Below are positions 41,679 through 51,152 of a stretch of DNA of 64,000 nt, piece by piece. The stretch comes from Billgrantia aerodenitrificans (GTDB taxonomy: Bacteria; Pseudomonadota; Gammaproteobacteria; Pseudomonadales; Halomonadaceae), in the NCBI RefSeq assembly GCF_021404405.1, contig NZ_JABFTV010000002.1:124001-188000 (forward strand), read 5' to 3'. The notes under the pieces are model-generated. The model did no database searches. It saw nothing but the letters and a program-made list of their open reading frames with translations, and was not told where the DNA came from. Made by a program: the position numbers and the translations under genes. The first letter of the stretch is position 1. Each line of letters begins with the position of its first letter.

Positions 41679-42101
41679 TCAACTGCCCTGATAGGCATCG
41701 AAGACTTCCTGGCCGGTCATGTTGTGGGTCTCGTTGGCAAAACGGTAGTACTCGGGTTTCTGGTCGATGAAGATCTGGGTGTCGAAGGTCCAGGCTTCGC
41801 CGCCATCCACCAGGCCTACCGGAACGGCATAGTGATCGCCGGTCTTCAGCCGGTAGAAGAGGTGGGTGCCGCAGCGCTTGCAGAAACCTCGCTCCGCCCA
41901 GTCCGACGATGGATAGACGGTGACGTTCTCCTCGCCTTCGATCTCGATGTCGCTGACCGACTCCAACGCCAGCAGCGGCCCGCCGCCCCAGGTGCGGCAC
42001 ATGCTGCAGTGGCAGGCGCCGACATTCTGCTTATGGGCGGCCACCGCCACGTTGACGGCACCGCACAGGCAGCTGCCGCGCGCGTTCATTCCATCCATCA
42101 T
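41679..42101 (-). CDS. GFA family zinc protein
   Basis: A 140-residue glutathione-dependent formaldehyde-activating (GFA) family protein: zinc ligands in GSCLCGAVNVAV, GACHCSMCRTWGG and FCKRCGTHLFYRL. Most family members lack proven GFA activity. AGGAGA lies close upstream of overlapping ATG codons at 42101 and 42098. Confidence 0.85.
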   Translation of the reverse strand: MMDGMNARGSCLCGAVNVAVAAHKQNVGACHCSMCRTWGGGPLLALESVSDIEIEGEENVTVYPSSDWAERGFCKRCGTHLFYRLKTGDHYAVPVGLVDGGEAWTFDTQIFIDQKPEYYRFANETHNMTGQEVFDAYQGS

Positions 42102-42285
42102 CCATTTTCTCCTGCGTTACACGACGGAAAGGGTTACCGACTCCAGCAGTGTAGCCATACCGGCGCCAGGCCACTCGTCTCCTTTTCAAACTGTATGGAT
42201 GGATATCCAACGCTGCCTGACCAGAGGCGAGGGAGCGATGTTTGCTACGGTGTGTAGAGTCAAATGACGTCAGGGAGACGGCACA

Positions 42286-43575
42286 TTGCAGCGACGCAAG
42301 AAGCTCAAATGGATAGGAGCCACTGCACTGACGGTTGCGTTACTCTTCGCGATCGGTGCGGTCATGATGTCCAACCTCACCCCCAAGCCCAAACGTTTGG
42401 TCGAGCCGATAGTGATCGATCATGGCCTCGACGACCCACGCTTCATGCGGTCGTTGGGACAGATCCTTCCGCATCCCCTCGTTGGCGGCAACGGTATCGA
42501 CCATATCGAGGGTGGCGAGGCGATTTATGCGGCCAAGCTCGACGCCATCGCTGCGGCGCAACATTCCATTAACTTCGAGGTTTTCGAATTCTTTGGTGAC
42601 GAGGCGGCGGCGGCCTTCGCCGACGCGCTGGCCGAGGCGGCCGAGCGGGGCGTGGCCGTACGCGCATTGCTCGACTACGTAGGTACCATGCCCGCCGAGG
42701 AGGAACATCTCGAACGCATGGAGGAGGCCGGGGTGGAGGTGATTCGCTGGCGCGAGCCGGCCTGGTACCAACTGCCGCAGTTCAATCACCGCACCCATCG
42801 CAAGCTGCTCATCGTCGATGGTGAAATCGGCTTTACCGGGGGCGCCAACGTCACCGACAGCTGGCTGCCGGAAGACGACGCGCCGGGTTACCGCGACCAC
42901 CACTTCCGCATTACCGGACCGGTAGTGGGCAACATGCAGGCGGCCTTCGTCGAGGTCTGGCTCGAGGCGAGCGGGGAGCTGCTGCACGGCGAAGACTACT
43001 TCCCCGAGCTAGAACCTCAGGGAGAGCTGCTCATGCAGATGGTCAGCAGCAAGCCTCGCGAGGGCATGCATCGGATTCGCATGATGTTCAAGTACGCCAT
43101 CGCTGCCGCCCAGGAGCGCATCACGATCTCCTCGGCCTATTTCTACCCCGACCCAAGCTTCCTCGATGCGCTGACCGAAGCCGCCGAGCGAGGCGTCGAG
43201 GTGCGTATTCTGGTGCCCGGCGACAGCATCGATTACGGCTTCGTCCGGCATGCCTCGGTGAACCGCTGGCGCCCCATGCTCGAAGCAGGAGTGGAGATCT
43301 ACGAGTATCAGCCTGCCATGTACCACGCCAAGCTGATCAGCATCGACGACCGCTGGGCCAGCATCGGCTCCACCAACATCGACAACCGTTCGTTTCGCAT
43401 CAACAAGGAGGGCAACGTCAACGTCTACGACGAGGACTTCGCCCGCTACGTTCGTGGCCTGGTAGAGGACGATCTCGACGACGCCATTCTCTATACCGTC
43501 GAGCGCTGGGAAGAGCGCCCCTGGCACAAGCGCCTGGCGGGCTGGGTGAGCATGATCGCCGGCGCGCATTATTGA
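42286..43575 (+). CDS. Phospholipase D-family protein (cardiolipin synthase-like)
   Basis: A 429-residue protein with an N-terminal membrane anchor (about residues 8-28) and two PLD motifs: HRKLLIVDGEIGFTGGANV (about 172-190) and YHAKLISIDDRWASIGSTNI (about 346-365). This is the bipartite active site of cardiolipin synthases and related phosphatidyltransferases. It probably acts at the inner membrane. The start is TTG 42286 with AGGGAGAC upstream. It stands alone. Confidence 0.87.
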   Translation: MQRRKKLKWIGATALTVALLFAIGAVMMSNLTPKPKRLVEPIVIDHGLDDPRFMRSLGQILPHPLVGGNGIDHIEGGEAIYAAKLDAIAAAQHSINFEVFEFFGDEAAAAFADALAEAAERGVAVRALLDYVGTMPAEEEHLERMEEAGVEVIRWREPAWYQLPQFNHRTHRKLLIVDGEIGFTGGANVTDSWLPEDDAPGYRDHHFRITGPVVGNMQAAFVEVWLEASGELLHGEDYFPELEPQGELLMQMVSSKPREGMHRIRMMFKYAIAAAQERITISSAYFYPDPSFLDALTEAAERGVEVRILVPGDSIDYGFVRHASVNRWRPMLEAGVEIYEYQPAMYHAKLISIDDRWASIGSTNIDNRSFRINKEGNVNVYDEDFARYVRGLVEDDLDDAILYTVERWEERPWHKRLAGWVSMIAGAHY

Positions 43576-43596
43576 GCCGGCGGCGCATGGGGGGAG

Positions 43597-44496
43597 CTAG
43601 CCGAGCGATTCCTGCGCACGTTCCTGAATCAGGATGCGCAGCGCGGCGGCGGCGGCCGAGAGCGGGTGGCGGTGGCGGATGACGATACCCAGCGGCCTTT
43701 CCACGTCCGGCGCCGTCAACGGCCGGTACTCGATGCCCTGAGTGGATATCTGACGAAAGCTGAGCCGCGGCAGCACGCTGATGCCGAGCCCGGCGGCGAC
43801 CATGCGCCCCACGGTGGCGATCTGACTGGCATCGCAGAGGATCTCGAGCGGCTCGCCCACCTCGGCCATGATGCGGTCGATCTCCTGGCGCGAGCTGGAG
43901 AGACGGTTGATGCCGATAAACGGGTGACCGGCCAGCTGCCGCCAGGCCAGGCTCTCGTGTGCCAGCAGTGGGTGGCCGCTGGGGCACACCGCCACGTAGC
44001 GGTCCATCAGCACCGGCTCGAAGGCCAGCTCCTCGGTGTCGTGGGGCGCCACGGAAAGGCCCAGGTCGGCGCGCCCCTCACGCACCATCTGACTGACCTG
44101 CTCGGCCAGCACGTCGTGCAGGCTCAGGTTGATGCGCGGGTAGCGGGCATGGAAGGCGGCGATGATGCCCGGCAGCAGGCCCGCCGCCAGGGTGGGCAGG
44201 GCAGCCACGGTGACCTTGCCGCGCTGCTTGGAGAAGCGCTCTTCGAGATCCTCGAAGGCCTCGGACCAGTCGTTGAGCAGACGCACCGCCACCGGCAGGA
44301 AGGCCTCGCCCTCCGGGGTCAGGGTCAGCTGGCGCGTGGTGCGCGAGAACAGCGCGCCGCCCACTGCCTCTTCCAGTTTGCGCAGGGCGATGGAGATCGC
44401 CGGCTGGGAGAGATGGATGCGTTCGCTGGCTTCGGCCAGGCTGCTCGACTGGGCCACGGCGACGAAGGCGCGCAGCTGCTTGATGCTGGGTTTCAT
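43597..44496 (-). CDS. LysR-type regulator of the TRAP-AtuA operon
   Basis: A 299-residue LysR protein with N-terminal winged helix (IKQLRAFVAVAQSSSLAEAS, LSQPAISIALRKLEEAVGGA) and a substrate-binding C-terminal half. It is divergent from the TAXI-TRAP genes with an AT-rich 131-base gap between them, the usual place for LysR boxes. It is therefore the likely regulator of that operon, with the substrate or a catabolite as effector. Confidence 0.88.
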   Translation of the reverse strand: MKPSIKQLRAFVAVAQSSSLAEASERIHLSQPAISIALRKLEEAVGGALFSRTTRQLTLTPEGEAFLPVAVRLLNDWSEAFEDLEERFSKQRGKVTVAALPTLAAGLLPGIIAAFHARYPRINLSLHDVLAEQVSQMVREGRADLGLSVAPHDTEELAFEPVLMDRYVAVCPSGHPLLAHESLAWRQLAGHPFIGINRLSSSRQEIDRIMAEVGEPLEILCDASQIATVGRMVAAGLGISVLPRLSFRQISTQGIEYRPLTAPDVERPLGIVIRHRHPLSAAAAALRILIQERAQESLG

Positions 44497-44627
44497 TTAG
44501 AAAGTAAAACACAATTTAAAAACAATTCAATATACAAAATAGTTGGCCCAATCCAAGCTGCTTCATGGGGAAACCCACGTGCAACACGACAAGAACAAGC
44601 CCGCAAGCCGGGCCCAAGGAGCCACTC

Positions 44628-45602
44628 ATGAAGCCAACGCTGAAGACCCTGCTGGCCGCCGCCGCCAGCGCCACCTTCCTTACCGCGGGCATGGCGCAAG
44701 CCAACGAGCGCCTGCTGATCGGTTCGACCTCCAGCTCGTCGAGCCACTACGGCTACTTCGTCGCCGTCAACCAGATCATCAACAGCCAGGTCGAGGGCGT
44801 GAGCGCCTCGGTGGCGGAAACCGGTGCCACCGTCGACAACCTGCGCCGCCTGAGTCGCAATCAGATCGACATGGGCCTGGTCACCACCAACACCGGCTAC
44901 CACGCCTACGCCGGCCAGGAGGACTTCGACGGCCGCCCGGTCGACAGCCGCCTGCTGTGGGTCTATACCGTCGCTCCGCAGAACGTGGTGATGCGTCAGG
45001 ATGCCGGCGTCTCGACCCTCGAGGACCTCGATGGTGTGCGCTTCAACCCGGGCATCACCGGTTCGGCCACCGAGAAGACTACCGAGGCGGTAATGCGTAC
45101 CCTCGGCATCTCGCCCAACTACGTACGCGGTTCCACCACCGACATCGTCGATGCGATGAAGGATGGCCGGGTGATGGGCTCGGCCAAGTCCGGCGTCGGC
45201 AACCGTCTCGACGGTTCGAGCATGGACATCGCCACCTTCACCCCGATCAGCGTGATCTCGCTCACCGACGAGCAGGCCGCCACGCTGCGTGAGGAGATGC
45301 CCGACGTGGCCATCATCGACGTGCCCGAAGGTGCCGGTGAGGGTATTCCGGCCTACACCACCTGGGCCTTCGGCGTGGCCGTACACGCCCATCCGGATCT
45401 CGACGAGGAGACCGCCTACCAGATCGTCAAGGCGGTGATGGAAAACCCCGAGCCCCAGGCCAACGCCTTCTCCGCGGTGCGCGACGCCGATCTGGCGCAG
45501 ATGACACTGGAAGTGGGCACCGTGCCGCTGCACGCCGGGGCGGCCCGCTACTTCGAGGAGCAGGGCCTGGAGATTCCCGACGCGCTGCGGCCCGTCGAGT
45601 AA
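44628..45602 (+). CDS. TAXI family TRAP transporter substrate-binding protein
   Basis: A 324-residue periplasmic protein with signal peptide (KTLLAAAASATFLTAGMAQA). The TAXI fold is seen in LLIGSTSSSSSHYGYFVAVN, GLVTTNTGYHAY and GVRFNPGITGSATEKTTEAV. TAXI proteins deliver organic acids (glutamate or 2-oxoglutarate-like) to a fused TRAP permease, which follows directly. AAGGAGCC lies before ATG 44628; upstream frame is not coding. Confidence 0.9.
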   Translation: MKPTLKTLLAAAASATFLTAGMAQANERLLIGSTSSSSSHYGYFVAVNQIINSQVEGVSASVAETGATVDNLRRLSRNQIDMGLVTTNTGYHAYAGQEDFDGRPVDSRLLWVYTVAPQNVVMRQDAGVSTLEDLDGVRFNPGITGSATEKTTEAVMRTLGISPNYVRGSTTDIVDAMKDGRVMGSAKSGVGNRLDGSSMDIATFTPISVISLTDEQAATLREEMPDVAIIDVPEGAGEGIPAYTTWAFGVAVHAHPDLDEETAYQIVKAVMENPEPQANAFSAVRDADLAQMTLEVGTVPLHAGAARYFEEQGLEIPDALRPVE

Positions 45603-45623
45603 CGGCCAGGGGAGACGATTGCC

Positions 45624-47537
45624 ATGCGCGAGAACCTGACCAAGCTGCTGGCCCTCTTGCTGGGCGGGCTGATCCTCTACACCTCGGCGACCGGCCCCTT
45701 CGAGAGCATGGTTCAGCGGGGCATCTTTCTTGCGCTGGTGATCCTGCTGGGGCTGACGCTCTATCCGCTGGGCGCGGGCAAGCGCTGGCGCCCGCTGGGG
45801 CTGGCCTGCGACCTGGGGCTGGCAGCCGGCGTGGTGCTGGCCTGCGGCTACGTGGTGATGAACTACGAACGCATTCTCGTCGAGCTGCCCTGGGCCACGC
45901 CGCGGGACATGCTATTCACCGCCGTGCTGGTGGTGGCGGTGCTGGAGCTGTCGCGGCGTGCCATCGGCGTTATCTTTCCGCTGCTGGTGTTGGCGGGGCT
46001 GGCCTACGCCTGGCTCGGCGCGGCGATTCCCGGACCGCTGGGGCATCGCGGCTTCGATCTCTACTACATCACCGAGACGCTCTATCTCGGCGATCTCGGT
46101 GTGTGGGGCATGCTGGTGGGCGTGGCCGCCACTACCATCGCCGCCTTCGTGCTGTTCGGCTGCCTGCTGTTGCACACCGGCGGCGGCCAGACCTTCATGG
46201 ACCTGGCGCTGCGTATCAGCGGGCGCTCGCCGGGAGGTGCGGCCAAGGTGGCCACCGTGGCCTCGGGGCTATTCGGCATGGTCAGCGGCAGTGCGGTAGC
46301 CAACGTAGCCACCACCGGCAACTTCACCATTCCGATGATGAAGCGCCTCAAGTACCCGGCGCCCTTCGCTTCGGGGGTGGAGGCGGTGGCCTCCACCGGT
46401 GGTCAGATCGCGCCACCGATCCTCGGTGCGGCGGCCTTCATCATGGCCGAGATCCTCGGCGAGAGTTACCTGCGCATCGCCCTGGCGGCGCTGCTGCCGG
46501 CCATCCTGTTCTATCTCGGTGTGTTCCTGACCATTCATCTGGTGGCGCGGCGGCGCAACCTGCAGGTGGTGCCCGACGAGGAGCTACCCACCTGGCCCGA
46601 GGTGCTACGGCCGGAGCGGATCATCCCGATCCTGGCGGCGTTGGGCGGGCTCTTCTACGGCGTGCTTTCCGGGCGCTCGATCCAGATGTCGGCCTTCTAC
46701 GGCATTCTGATGACGATACTGACCTTCGTGCCCTTTGCCCTGCTGGCGCGTACGCCGCTGCGCGAGATCGCCGGCAAGCTGCTCTCGGGGCTGATCGATG
46801 CCGGCAAGGGCATGGTGATCATCGGCGTGCTGCTGGCCGGCGCGCAGATGCTGGTGGCGATGATCGGCATGACCGGCATCGGCGTGACCCTGGCCAGCCT
46901 GATCGTCAACGTGGGCGGGCAGTCGCTGTTCCTGGTGGCCTTCATCGTCGGCGGGGTGTGTCTGATCCTGGGCATGGGCATTCCCACCACGGCGGCCTAC
47001 GTGCTGGTGGCCTCGGTGCTCGCGCCAGCGCTCACCAGCATCGGCGTCGAACCGCTGATCGCCCACCTGTTCGTGTTCTACTTCGCCACCCTGTCGGTTA
47101 TCACGCCGCCGGTGTGCGTGGCGGTATTCGTCGCGGCGGGCATCGCTGGGACCAACTGGCTGCCGGCGGCGGTAGAGGCGGTGCGCCTGGCGGCGGCGAT
47201 CTACGTGATCCCGTTCCTGCTGCTGATCTATCCCGCCCTGGCCGGCTTCGGCAGCGCCATCGACATTCTGCTGGCCAGCTCCCAGGGCGTGGTGTTCGTG
47301 CTCGCCTTCGCCACGCTGATGTCGCGGGTCGCCGTCACCGGCAGCCGGCTGCTCGACGTGGCGGGCTTGGGGCTGGTGGTGGGTCTGGCGCTCATTCCCG
47401 GCTGGCTGACCACCACTGGCGCCTTGCTGCTGCTGGTGGCGCTCTACGCCCGGCGGCGTCAGCGTCTGGCAGCGGCTCCGGTCGCTGCTAAGGCCCCAGG
47501 TGCACATGGCATGACGGCCAAGGAGACCCACTCATGA
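45624..47537 (+). CDS. Fused TRAP transporter permease (4TM/12TM)
   Basis: A 637-residue membrane protein combining the small DctQ-like and large DctM-like TRAP subunits: N-terminal helices (about 1-130), then the DctM core with GLFGMVSGSAVANVATTGNF, STGGQIAPPILGAAAFIMAE and GMGIPTTAAYVLVASVLAPA. Together with the TAXI protein it makes a sodium-coupled uptake system. It starts 21 bases after the TAXI stop with GGGGAGA upstream. Its end overlaps the AtuA gene by 4 bases. Confidence 0.92.
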   Translation: MRENLTKLLALLLGGLILYTSATGPFESMVQRGIFLALVILLGLTLYPLGAGKRWRPLGLACDLGLAAGVVLACGYVVMNYERILVELPWATPRDMLFTAVLVVAVLELSRRAIGVIFPLLVLAGLAYAWLGAAIPGPLGHRGFDLYYITETLYLGDLGVWGMLVGVAATTIAAFVLFGCLLLHTGGGQTFMDLALRISGRSPGGAAKVATVASGLFGMVSGSAVANVATTGNFTIPMMKRLKYPAPFASGVEAVASTGGQIAPPILGAAAFIMAEILGESYLRIALAALLPAILFYLGVFLTIHLVARRRNLQVVPDEELPTWPEVLRPERIIPILAALGGLFYGVLSGRSIQMSAFYGILMTILTFVPFALLARTPLREIAGKLLSGLIDAGKGMVIIGVLLAGAQMLVAMIGMTGIGVTLASLIVNVGGQSLFLVAFIVGGVCLILGMGIPTTAAYVLVASVLAPALTSIGVEPLIAHLFVFYFATLSVITPPVCVAVFVAAGIAGTNWLPAAVEAVRLAAAIYVIPFLLLIYPALAGFGSAIDILLASSQGVVFVLAFATLMSRVAVTGSRLLDVAGLGLVVGLALIPGWLTTTGALLLLVALYARRRQRLAAAPVAAKAPGAHGMTAKETHS

Positions 47538-48952
47538 CCTTTCTGTTGGGCAGTGGCGCCGGCTTTTCCGGCGACCGTACCGATGCCGCCATTCCCGTGG
47601 TGAGAGAGCTGATCCGCCGCGGCCAGCCCGCCGCGCTGATCTTCGAGACCCTGGGCGAACGTACCCTCGCCGCGGCTCACCGCGCCCTGCGCGACGACCC
47701 GACGGCGGGCTACGAGCCATTGCTGGAAGAGCTGCTCACTCCGGTGCTCGACGACTGCCTGCAGCACGGCATCGCCATTCTCGGCAACTTCGGTGCGGCC
47801 AACCCGGACGGCGCCTGCGGCGTGGTAGCCGAACTGGCCGCCCGCAGCGAGCGGGGCGGGGCGAGAATCGGCCGGGTGCACGGCGACGATATCCGCGCAC
47901 GGCTGGGCGAAGTCGATCTCGAGCGCTGGGAGGCGGAGAGCCGCGAGCTGCCCGGCGAAGAGGCGCTGATCTCGGCCAACGTCTATCTCGGTGCGGCACC
48001 GCTGGTCGAGGCGCTGGAGCTTGGCGCCGAGGTAGTGGTCAGCGGTCGGGTGGCCGATCCGGCGCTGTTCCTGGCGCCGCTGGTGCACCACTTCGGCTGG
48101 GCCTGGAACGACTGGGACCGCCTGGCTGCGGGCATGATGGCCGGCCATCTGGGCGAGTGCGGCGCGCAGGTCACGGGGGGCTATTTCGCCGACCCCGGCT
48201 GCAAGGAGGTGCCGGGCCTGGCCCAGGTCGGCTATCCGATCATCGAGATGGAGGAAGACGGCAGCCTGGTGGTGACCAAGCCCGCCGGCACGGGCGGCAC
48301 CGTCACCGAACGCACGGTCAAGGAACAGCTGCTCTACGAGGTGCACGACCCGGCCAACTACCTGACCCCCGACGTGGTGGTGGATCTTTCCGCCGTGCGG
48401 GTAGAGCAGATCGGCCCCGACCGGGTGGCGGTGCGCGGAATTCGCGGCAAGCCGGCACCGCAGCGGCTCAAGACCACCGTCTGCTACGAGGGCGGCTGGC
48501 AGGGCGAGGCGGAGATCTCCTACGCCGGCCCCAACGCGCTGGCCCGGGCTCAGCTGGCCGCCGAGGTGCTGCGCGAAAGGCTGACCTTCCGCGCGCCGCC
48601 GGAGCTGCGCACGCGGCTGGACATCGTCGGCCATGCCAGTGTGTTCGACAGCGATGCCGGTGATCTGCAGCGCAGCGTGCCGGCAGCCGCTGGCGGTGAC
48701 TATCGACTGCGGCTGGCCGCCGAGCATGCCGAGCGGCGCTGGGTGGAGCGCGCGACTCAGGAACTGCTGGCACTGTACTGTGCTGGCCCGGCCGGCGGTG
48801 GCGGGGTGCGCCGGCAGTTTCAGCGGCGTGTATGCACCGCCTCCTATCTGGTGCAACGCAGCGACGTGGAAGCCTTTGCCACCTTGTTCGATACCACTCT
48901 TTTCGAGACGAAGATGGCCAACGAGAGGAGGGTCGCCCATGGCGCACGCTGA
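47534..48952 (+). CDS. AtuA family protein (DUF1446)
   Basis: A 472-residue protein of the acyclic-terpene-utilisation AtuA family. It shows LGSGAGFSGDRTDAAIPVVR at the start, GANVYLGAAPL-like SANVYLGAAPLVEALELGAE, VVSGRVADPALFLAPLVHHF and KPAGTGGTVTERTVKEQLLY. AtuA is needed for growth on citronellol or geraniol in Pseudomonas, but many members sit beside TRAP transporters with other substrates. The start ATGA overlaps the permease stop. A terpene substrate here is not supported by any neighbour. Confidence 0.85.
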   Translation: MTFLLGSGAGFSGDRTDAAIPVVRELIRRGQPAALIFETLGERTLAAAHRALRDDPTAGYEPLLEELLTPVLDDCLQHGIAILGNFGAANPDGACGVVAELAARSERGGARIGRVHGDDIRARLGEVDLERWEAESRELPGEEALISANVYLGAAPLVEALELGAEVVVSGRVADPALFLAPLVHHFGWAWNDWDRLAAGMMAGHLGECGAQVTGGYFADPGCKEVPGLAQVGYPIIEMEEDGSLVVTKPAGTGGTVTERTVKEQLLYEVHDPANYLTPDVVVDLSAVRVEQIGPDRVAVRGIRGKPAPQRLKTTVCYEGGWQGEAEISYAGPNALARAQLAAEVLRERLTFRAPPELRTRLDIVGHASVFDSDAGDLQRSVPAAAGGDYRLRLAAEHAERRWVERATQELLALYCAGPAGGGGVRRQFQRRVCTASYLVQRSDVEAFATLFDTTLFETKMANERRVAHGAR

Positions 48953-49307
48953 CGTGAACAAGGCCGCAAGCCCCCGGGCGGGACATGCGGTCGCCCTGCA
49001 CCGCCTGGCCCATGCCCGCGCTGGCGACAAGGGCGACCGGCTCAACCTGGCGCTGTTTGCCTATGAGTCAAGTCACTACGACACCCTAGTGGAACAGGTC
49101 ACCGAAGAGCGGGTGCTGGCGCTGTTCGCCCATCGCGGTGCCAGCCGGGTGCGCCGCTACCTGATGCCGGGCCTGGCCGGCATGAACCTGGTGATCGACG
49201 ACGTGCTGCAGGGCGGGGTCAACGGCGCCCTCAACCTGGACGGACACGGCAAGACACTCTCCTATCTGCTGCTGGGCATGAGCGTGACGCTCGCGGACGA
49301 TCTTTAA
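48939..49307 (+). CDS. AtuA-associated small protein
   Basis: A 122-residue protein that accompanies AtuA: LHRLAHARAGDKGDRLNLAL and SRVRRYLMPGLAGMNLVIDD, then GGVNGALNLDGHGKTLSYLL. In other species this domain is either a separate small gene or the C-terminal part of AtuA, so the two likely form one enzyme. ATG 48939 has GAGAGGAGGG upstream and overlaps the AtuA end by 14 bases. Confidence 0.8.
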   Translation: MAHADVNKAASPRAGHAVALHRLAHARAGDKGDRLNLALFAYESSHYDTLVEQVTEERVLALFAHRGASRVRRYLMPGLAGMNLVIDDVLQGGVNGALNLDGHGKTLSYLLLGMSVTLADDL

Positions 49308-49315
49308 GGTCGGCT

Positions 49316-49357
49316 CCAACGCCAACGGGCCACCCAAGGGTGGCCCGTTGGCGTTGG
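49316..49357. terminator. Strong bidirectional terminator
   Basis: A perfect 20-bp stem with a 2-base loop between the convergent AtuA operon and nitrate transporter operon. No long T-run follows, but the stem is unusually strong. Confidence 0.85.
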
Positions 49358-49370
49358 GGCAGGGCGAGGC

Positions 49371-50261
49371 TCACGCCTTGGCTCTGGCCCTCTCCTTGGC
49401 TTTCTCCTTCTCGTCTTTCTGCTTCTCGCCTTTCTCCTTCTCGCCGACGGCACCGCGCCGCTGGGCCAGGCTCTCCACCTTGCGCTGCTTCTCGTAGAGA
49501 AAGCGCAGCACCTCCTGGCGGTAGTGGTTGTAGCGCGGATCGTCGGCCAGGGCGATACGGTCGCGGGGGCGTGGCAGCTCGATGTCGAGAATCTCGCCGA
49601 TGCGCGCCGAAGGGCCGTTGGTCAGCATCACGATACGATCCGAGAGCAGCACCGCCTCGTCGACGTCGTGGGTGATCATGATCACGGTGTTGCCCAGCTC
49701 GTCCTGGATGCGCATCACTTCCTCCTGCAGGTGGGCGCGGGTCAGGGCGTCGAGCGCACCGAAGGGCTCGTCGAGCAGCAGCACCTTGGGCTCCATGGCC
49801 AGCGCCCGGGCGATGCCCACGCGCTGCTTCATGCCGCCGGAGATCTCCGCCGGGCGCTTGTCCAGCGCATGCCCCATGCCGACCATCTCCAGGTTCTTGA
49901 TGATCCACTCGTGGCGCTCGGCCTTGTTCTTGGTGCGTGCACAGGTCTTGTTCACCGCCAGGGCCACGTTCTCGTAGACGGTGAGCCAGGGCAGCAGCGA
50001 GTGGTTCTGGAACACCACGCTGCGGTCGGGCCCCGGTGAGTTGACCTCCTTGCCGTCGAGGATCACCGCGCCGGAAGTGGATTCGGTGAGCCCGGCGACG
50101 ATGTTGAGCAGGGTCGACTTGCCGCAGCCGGAGTGTCCGATGATGGAGATGTACTCGCCGCGGTCCACGGTCAGATCGATGCCCTTGAGCACTTGGCTCT
50201 CCACACCCTTGGCATGGAAGGTCATGTCGACGTTTTCGATACTCAGATAGCGGTTGCTCAT
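49371..50261 (-). CDS. nrtD: Nitrate ABC transporter ATP-binding protein
   Basis: A 296-residue ATPase of the nitrate/sulfonate/taurine group: Walker A IIGHSGCGKSTLLN, Q-loop VVFQNHSLLPWLTVYENVAL, signature EISGGMKQRVGIARALAMEP, Walker B VLLLDEPFGALDALTRA, and H-loop ITHDVDEAVLLSDRI. It energises uptake through NrtB. The C-terminus ends in a highly charged Lys/Glu tail (GEKEKGEKQKDEKEKAKERA) not usual for the family. ATG 50261 has GAGGAGC upstream. It is the last gene of the transporter operon. Confidence 0.9.
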   Translation of the reverse strand: MSNRYLSIENVDMTFHAKGVESQVLKGIDLTVDRGEYISIIGHSGCGKSTLLNIVAGLTESTSGAVILDGKEVNSPGPDRSVVFQNHSLLPWLTVYENVALAVNKTCARTKNKAERHEWIIKNLEMVGMGHALDKRPAEISGGMKQRVGIARALAMEPKVLLLDEPFGALDALTRAHLQEEVMRIQDELGNTVIMITHDVDEAVLLSDRIVMLTNGPSARIGEILDIELPRPRDRIALADDPRYNHYRQEVLRFLYEKQRKVESLAQRRGAVGEKEKGEKQKDEKEKAKERARAKA

Positions 50262-50272
50262 GTTCTTGCTCC

Positions 50273-51127
50273 TCAGCCTTGGGCGGTGCCGCGGGTCACC
50301 CAACTGCCGATGAAGGCGACCATGCGATCGAGGACGAAGCCGACGATGCCGACGTAGACCAGCGCCAGGATGATGTCGCTGATCATCGAGGCGTTCCAGG
50401 CGTCCCAGATGAAGAAGCCGATGCCCACGCCGCCGATCAGCATCTCGGCGGCGACGATGGCCAGCCATGACAGGCCGACGCCGATGCGCAGTCCCGAGAA
50501 GATGTAGGGCGCGGCGGCGGGCAGCATGATGCGGGTGAAATACTCCATGCCGTTGAGGCGCAGCACCCGGGCCACGTTGCGGTAGTCCTCGGGGATGTTA
50601 CGAATGCCCACCGAGGTGTTGATGATGATCGGCCAGATCGCGGTGATGAAGATCACGAAGATCGCCGAGGGGGTGCTGTCCTGGAAGCCGGCCAGCGAGA
50701 TCGGCAGCCAGGCCAGCGGCGGCACGGTGCGCAGCACCTGGAACACCGGGTCGAGGCCGCGCATGGCCCAGGTCGACTGCCCCACCAGCACGCCAAGGGC
50801 GATGCCCGCCACCACGGCCAGGGAGTAGCCGTAGGCCACCCGCTCGAGGCTGGCCAGTATCTGCCAGGCCATGCCCACGTCGTTGCCGCCATGGTTGTAG
50901 AACGGATTGACGATCAGCTCCCAGGTATCGCGCAGCACCTGGGAAGGGGGCGGCAGCACGGCACCGGGGGAAGAGCAGAGCAGCTCCCACAGAATGCCGA
51001 GCAGGGCGATGATCACCACCGGTGGCAGCACCCGCTGAACCAGCACTTGCTGAATGGCGGCGAAGTCGGGAGCCCAACGGAACGAGACCGCCTTGGCCAT
51101 TGTGTTGCTGCGTTGCATGCTACTCAT
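50273..51127 (-). CDS. nrtB: Nitrate ABC transporter permease
   Basis: A 284-residue permease with about six membrane helices and the coupling motif IPEDYRNVARVLRLNGMEYF followed by PAAAPYIFSGLRIGVGLSWL. LRTVPPLAWLPISLAGF is typical of NrtB/SsuC. The start at 51127 (MSSMQRSN) has AAGGAGACATC upstream. It lies 25 bases after nrtA and 11 before nrtD. Confidence 0.92.
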   Translation of the reverse strand: MSSMQRSNTMAKAVSFRWAPDFAAIQQVLVQRVLPPVVIIALLGILWELLCSSPGAVLPPPSQVLRDTWELIVNPFYNHGGNDVGMAWQILASLERVAYGYSLAVVAGIALGVLVGQSTWAMRGLDPVFQVLRTVPPLAWLPISLAGFQDSTPSAIFVIFITAIWPIIINTSVGIRNIPEDYRNVARVLRLNGMEYFTRIMLPAAAPYIFSGLRIGVGLSWLAIVAAEMLIGGVGIGFFIWDAWNASMISDIILALVYVGIVGFVLDRMVAFIGSWVTRGTAQG

Positions 51128-51152
51128 GACGATGTCTCCTTCTCGTGCGAGA

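Noticed and set aside
47459..49045. 528-residue open frame on the minus strand
   Set aside because: Antisense to the AtuA gene and without any recognisable domain; the plus-strand genes are supported by family sequence and overlapping starts.
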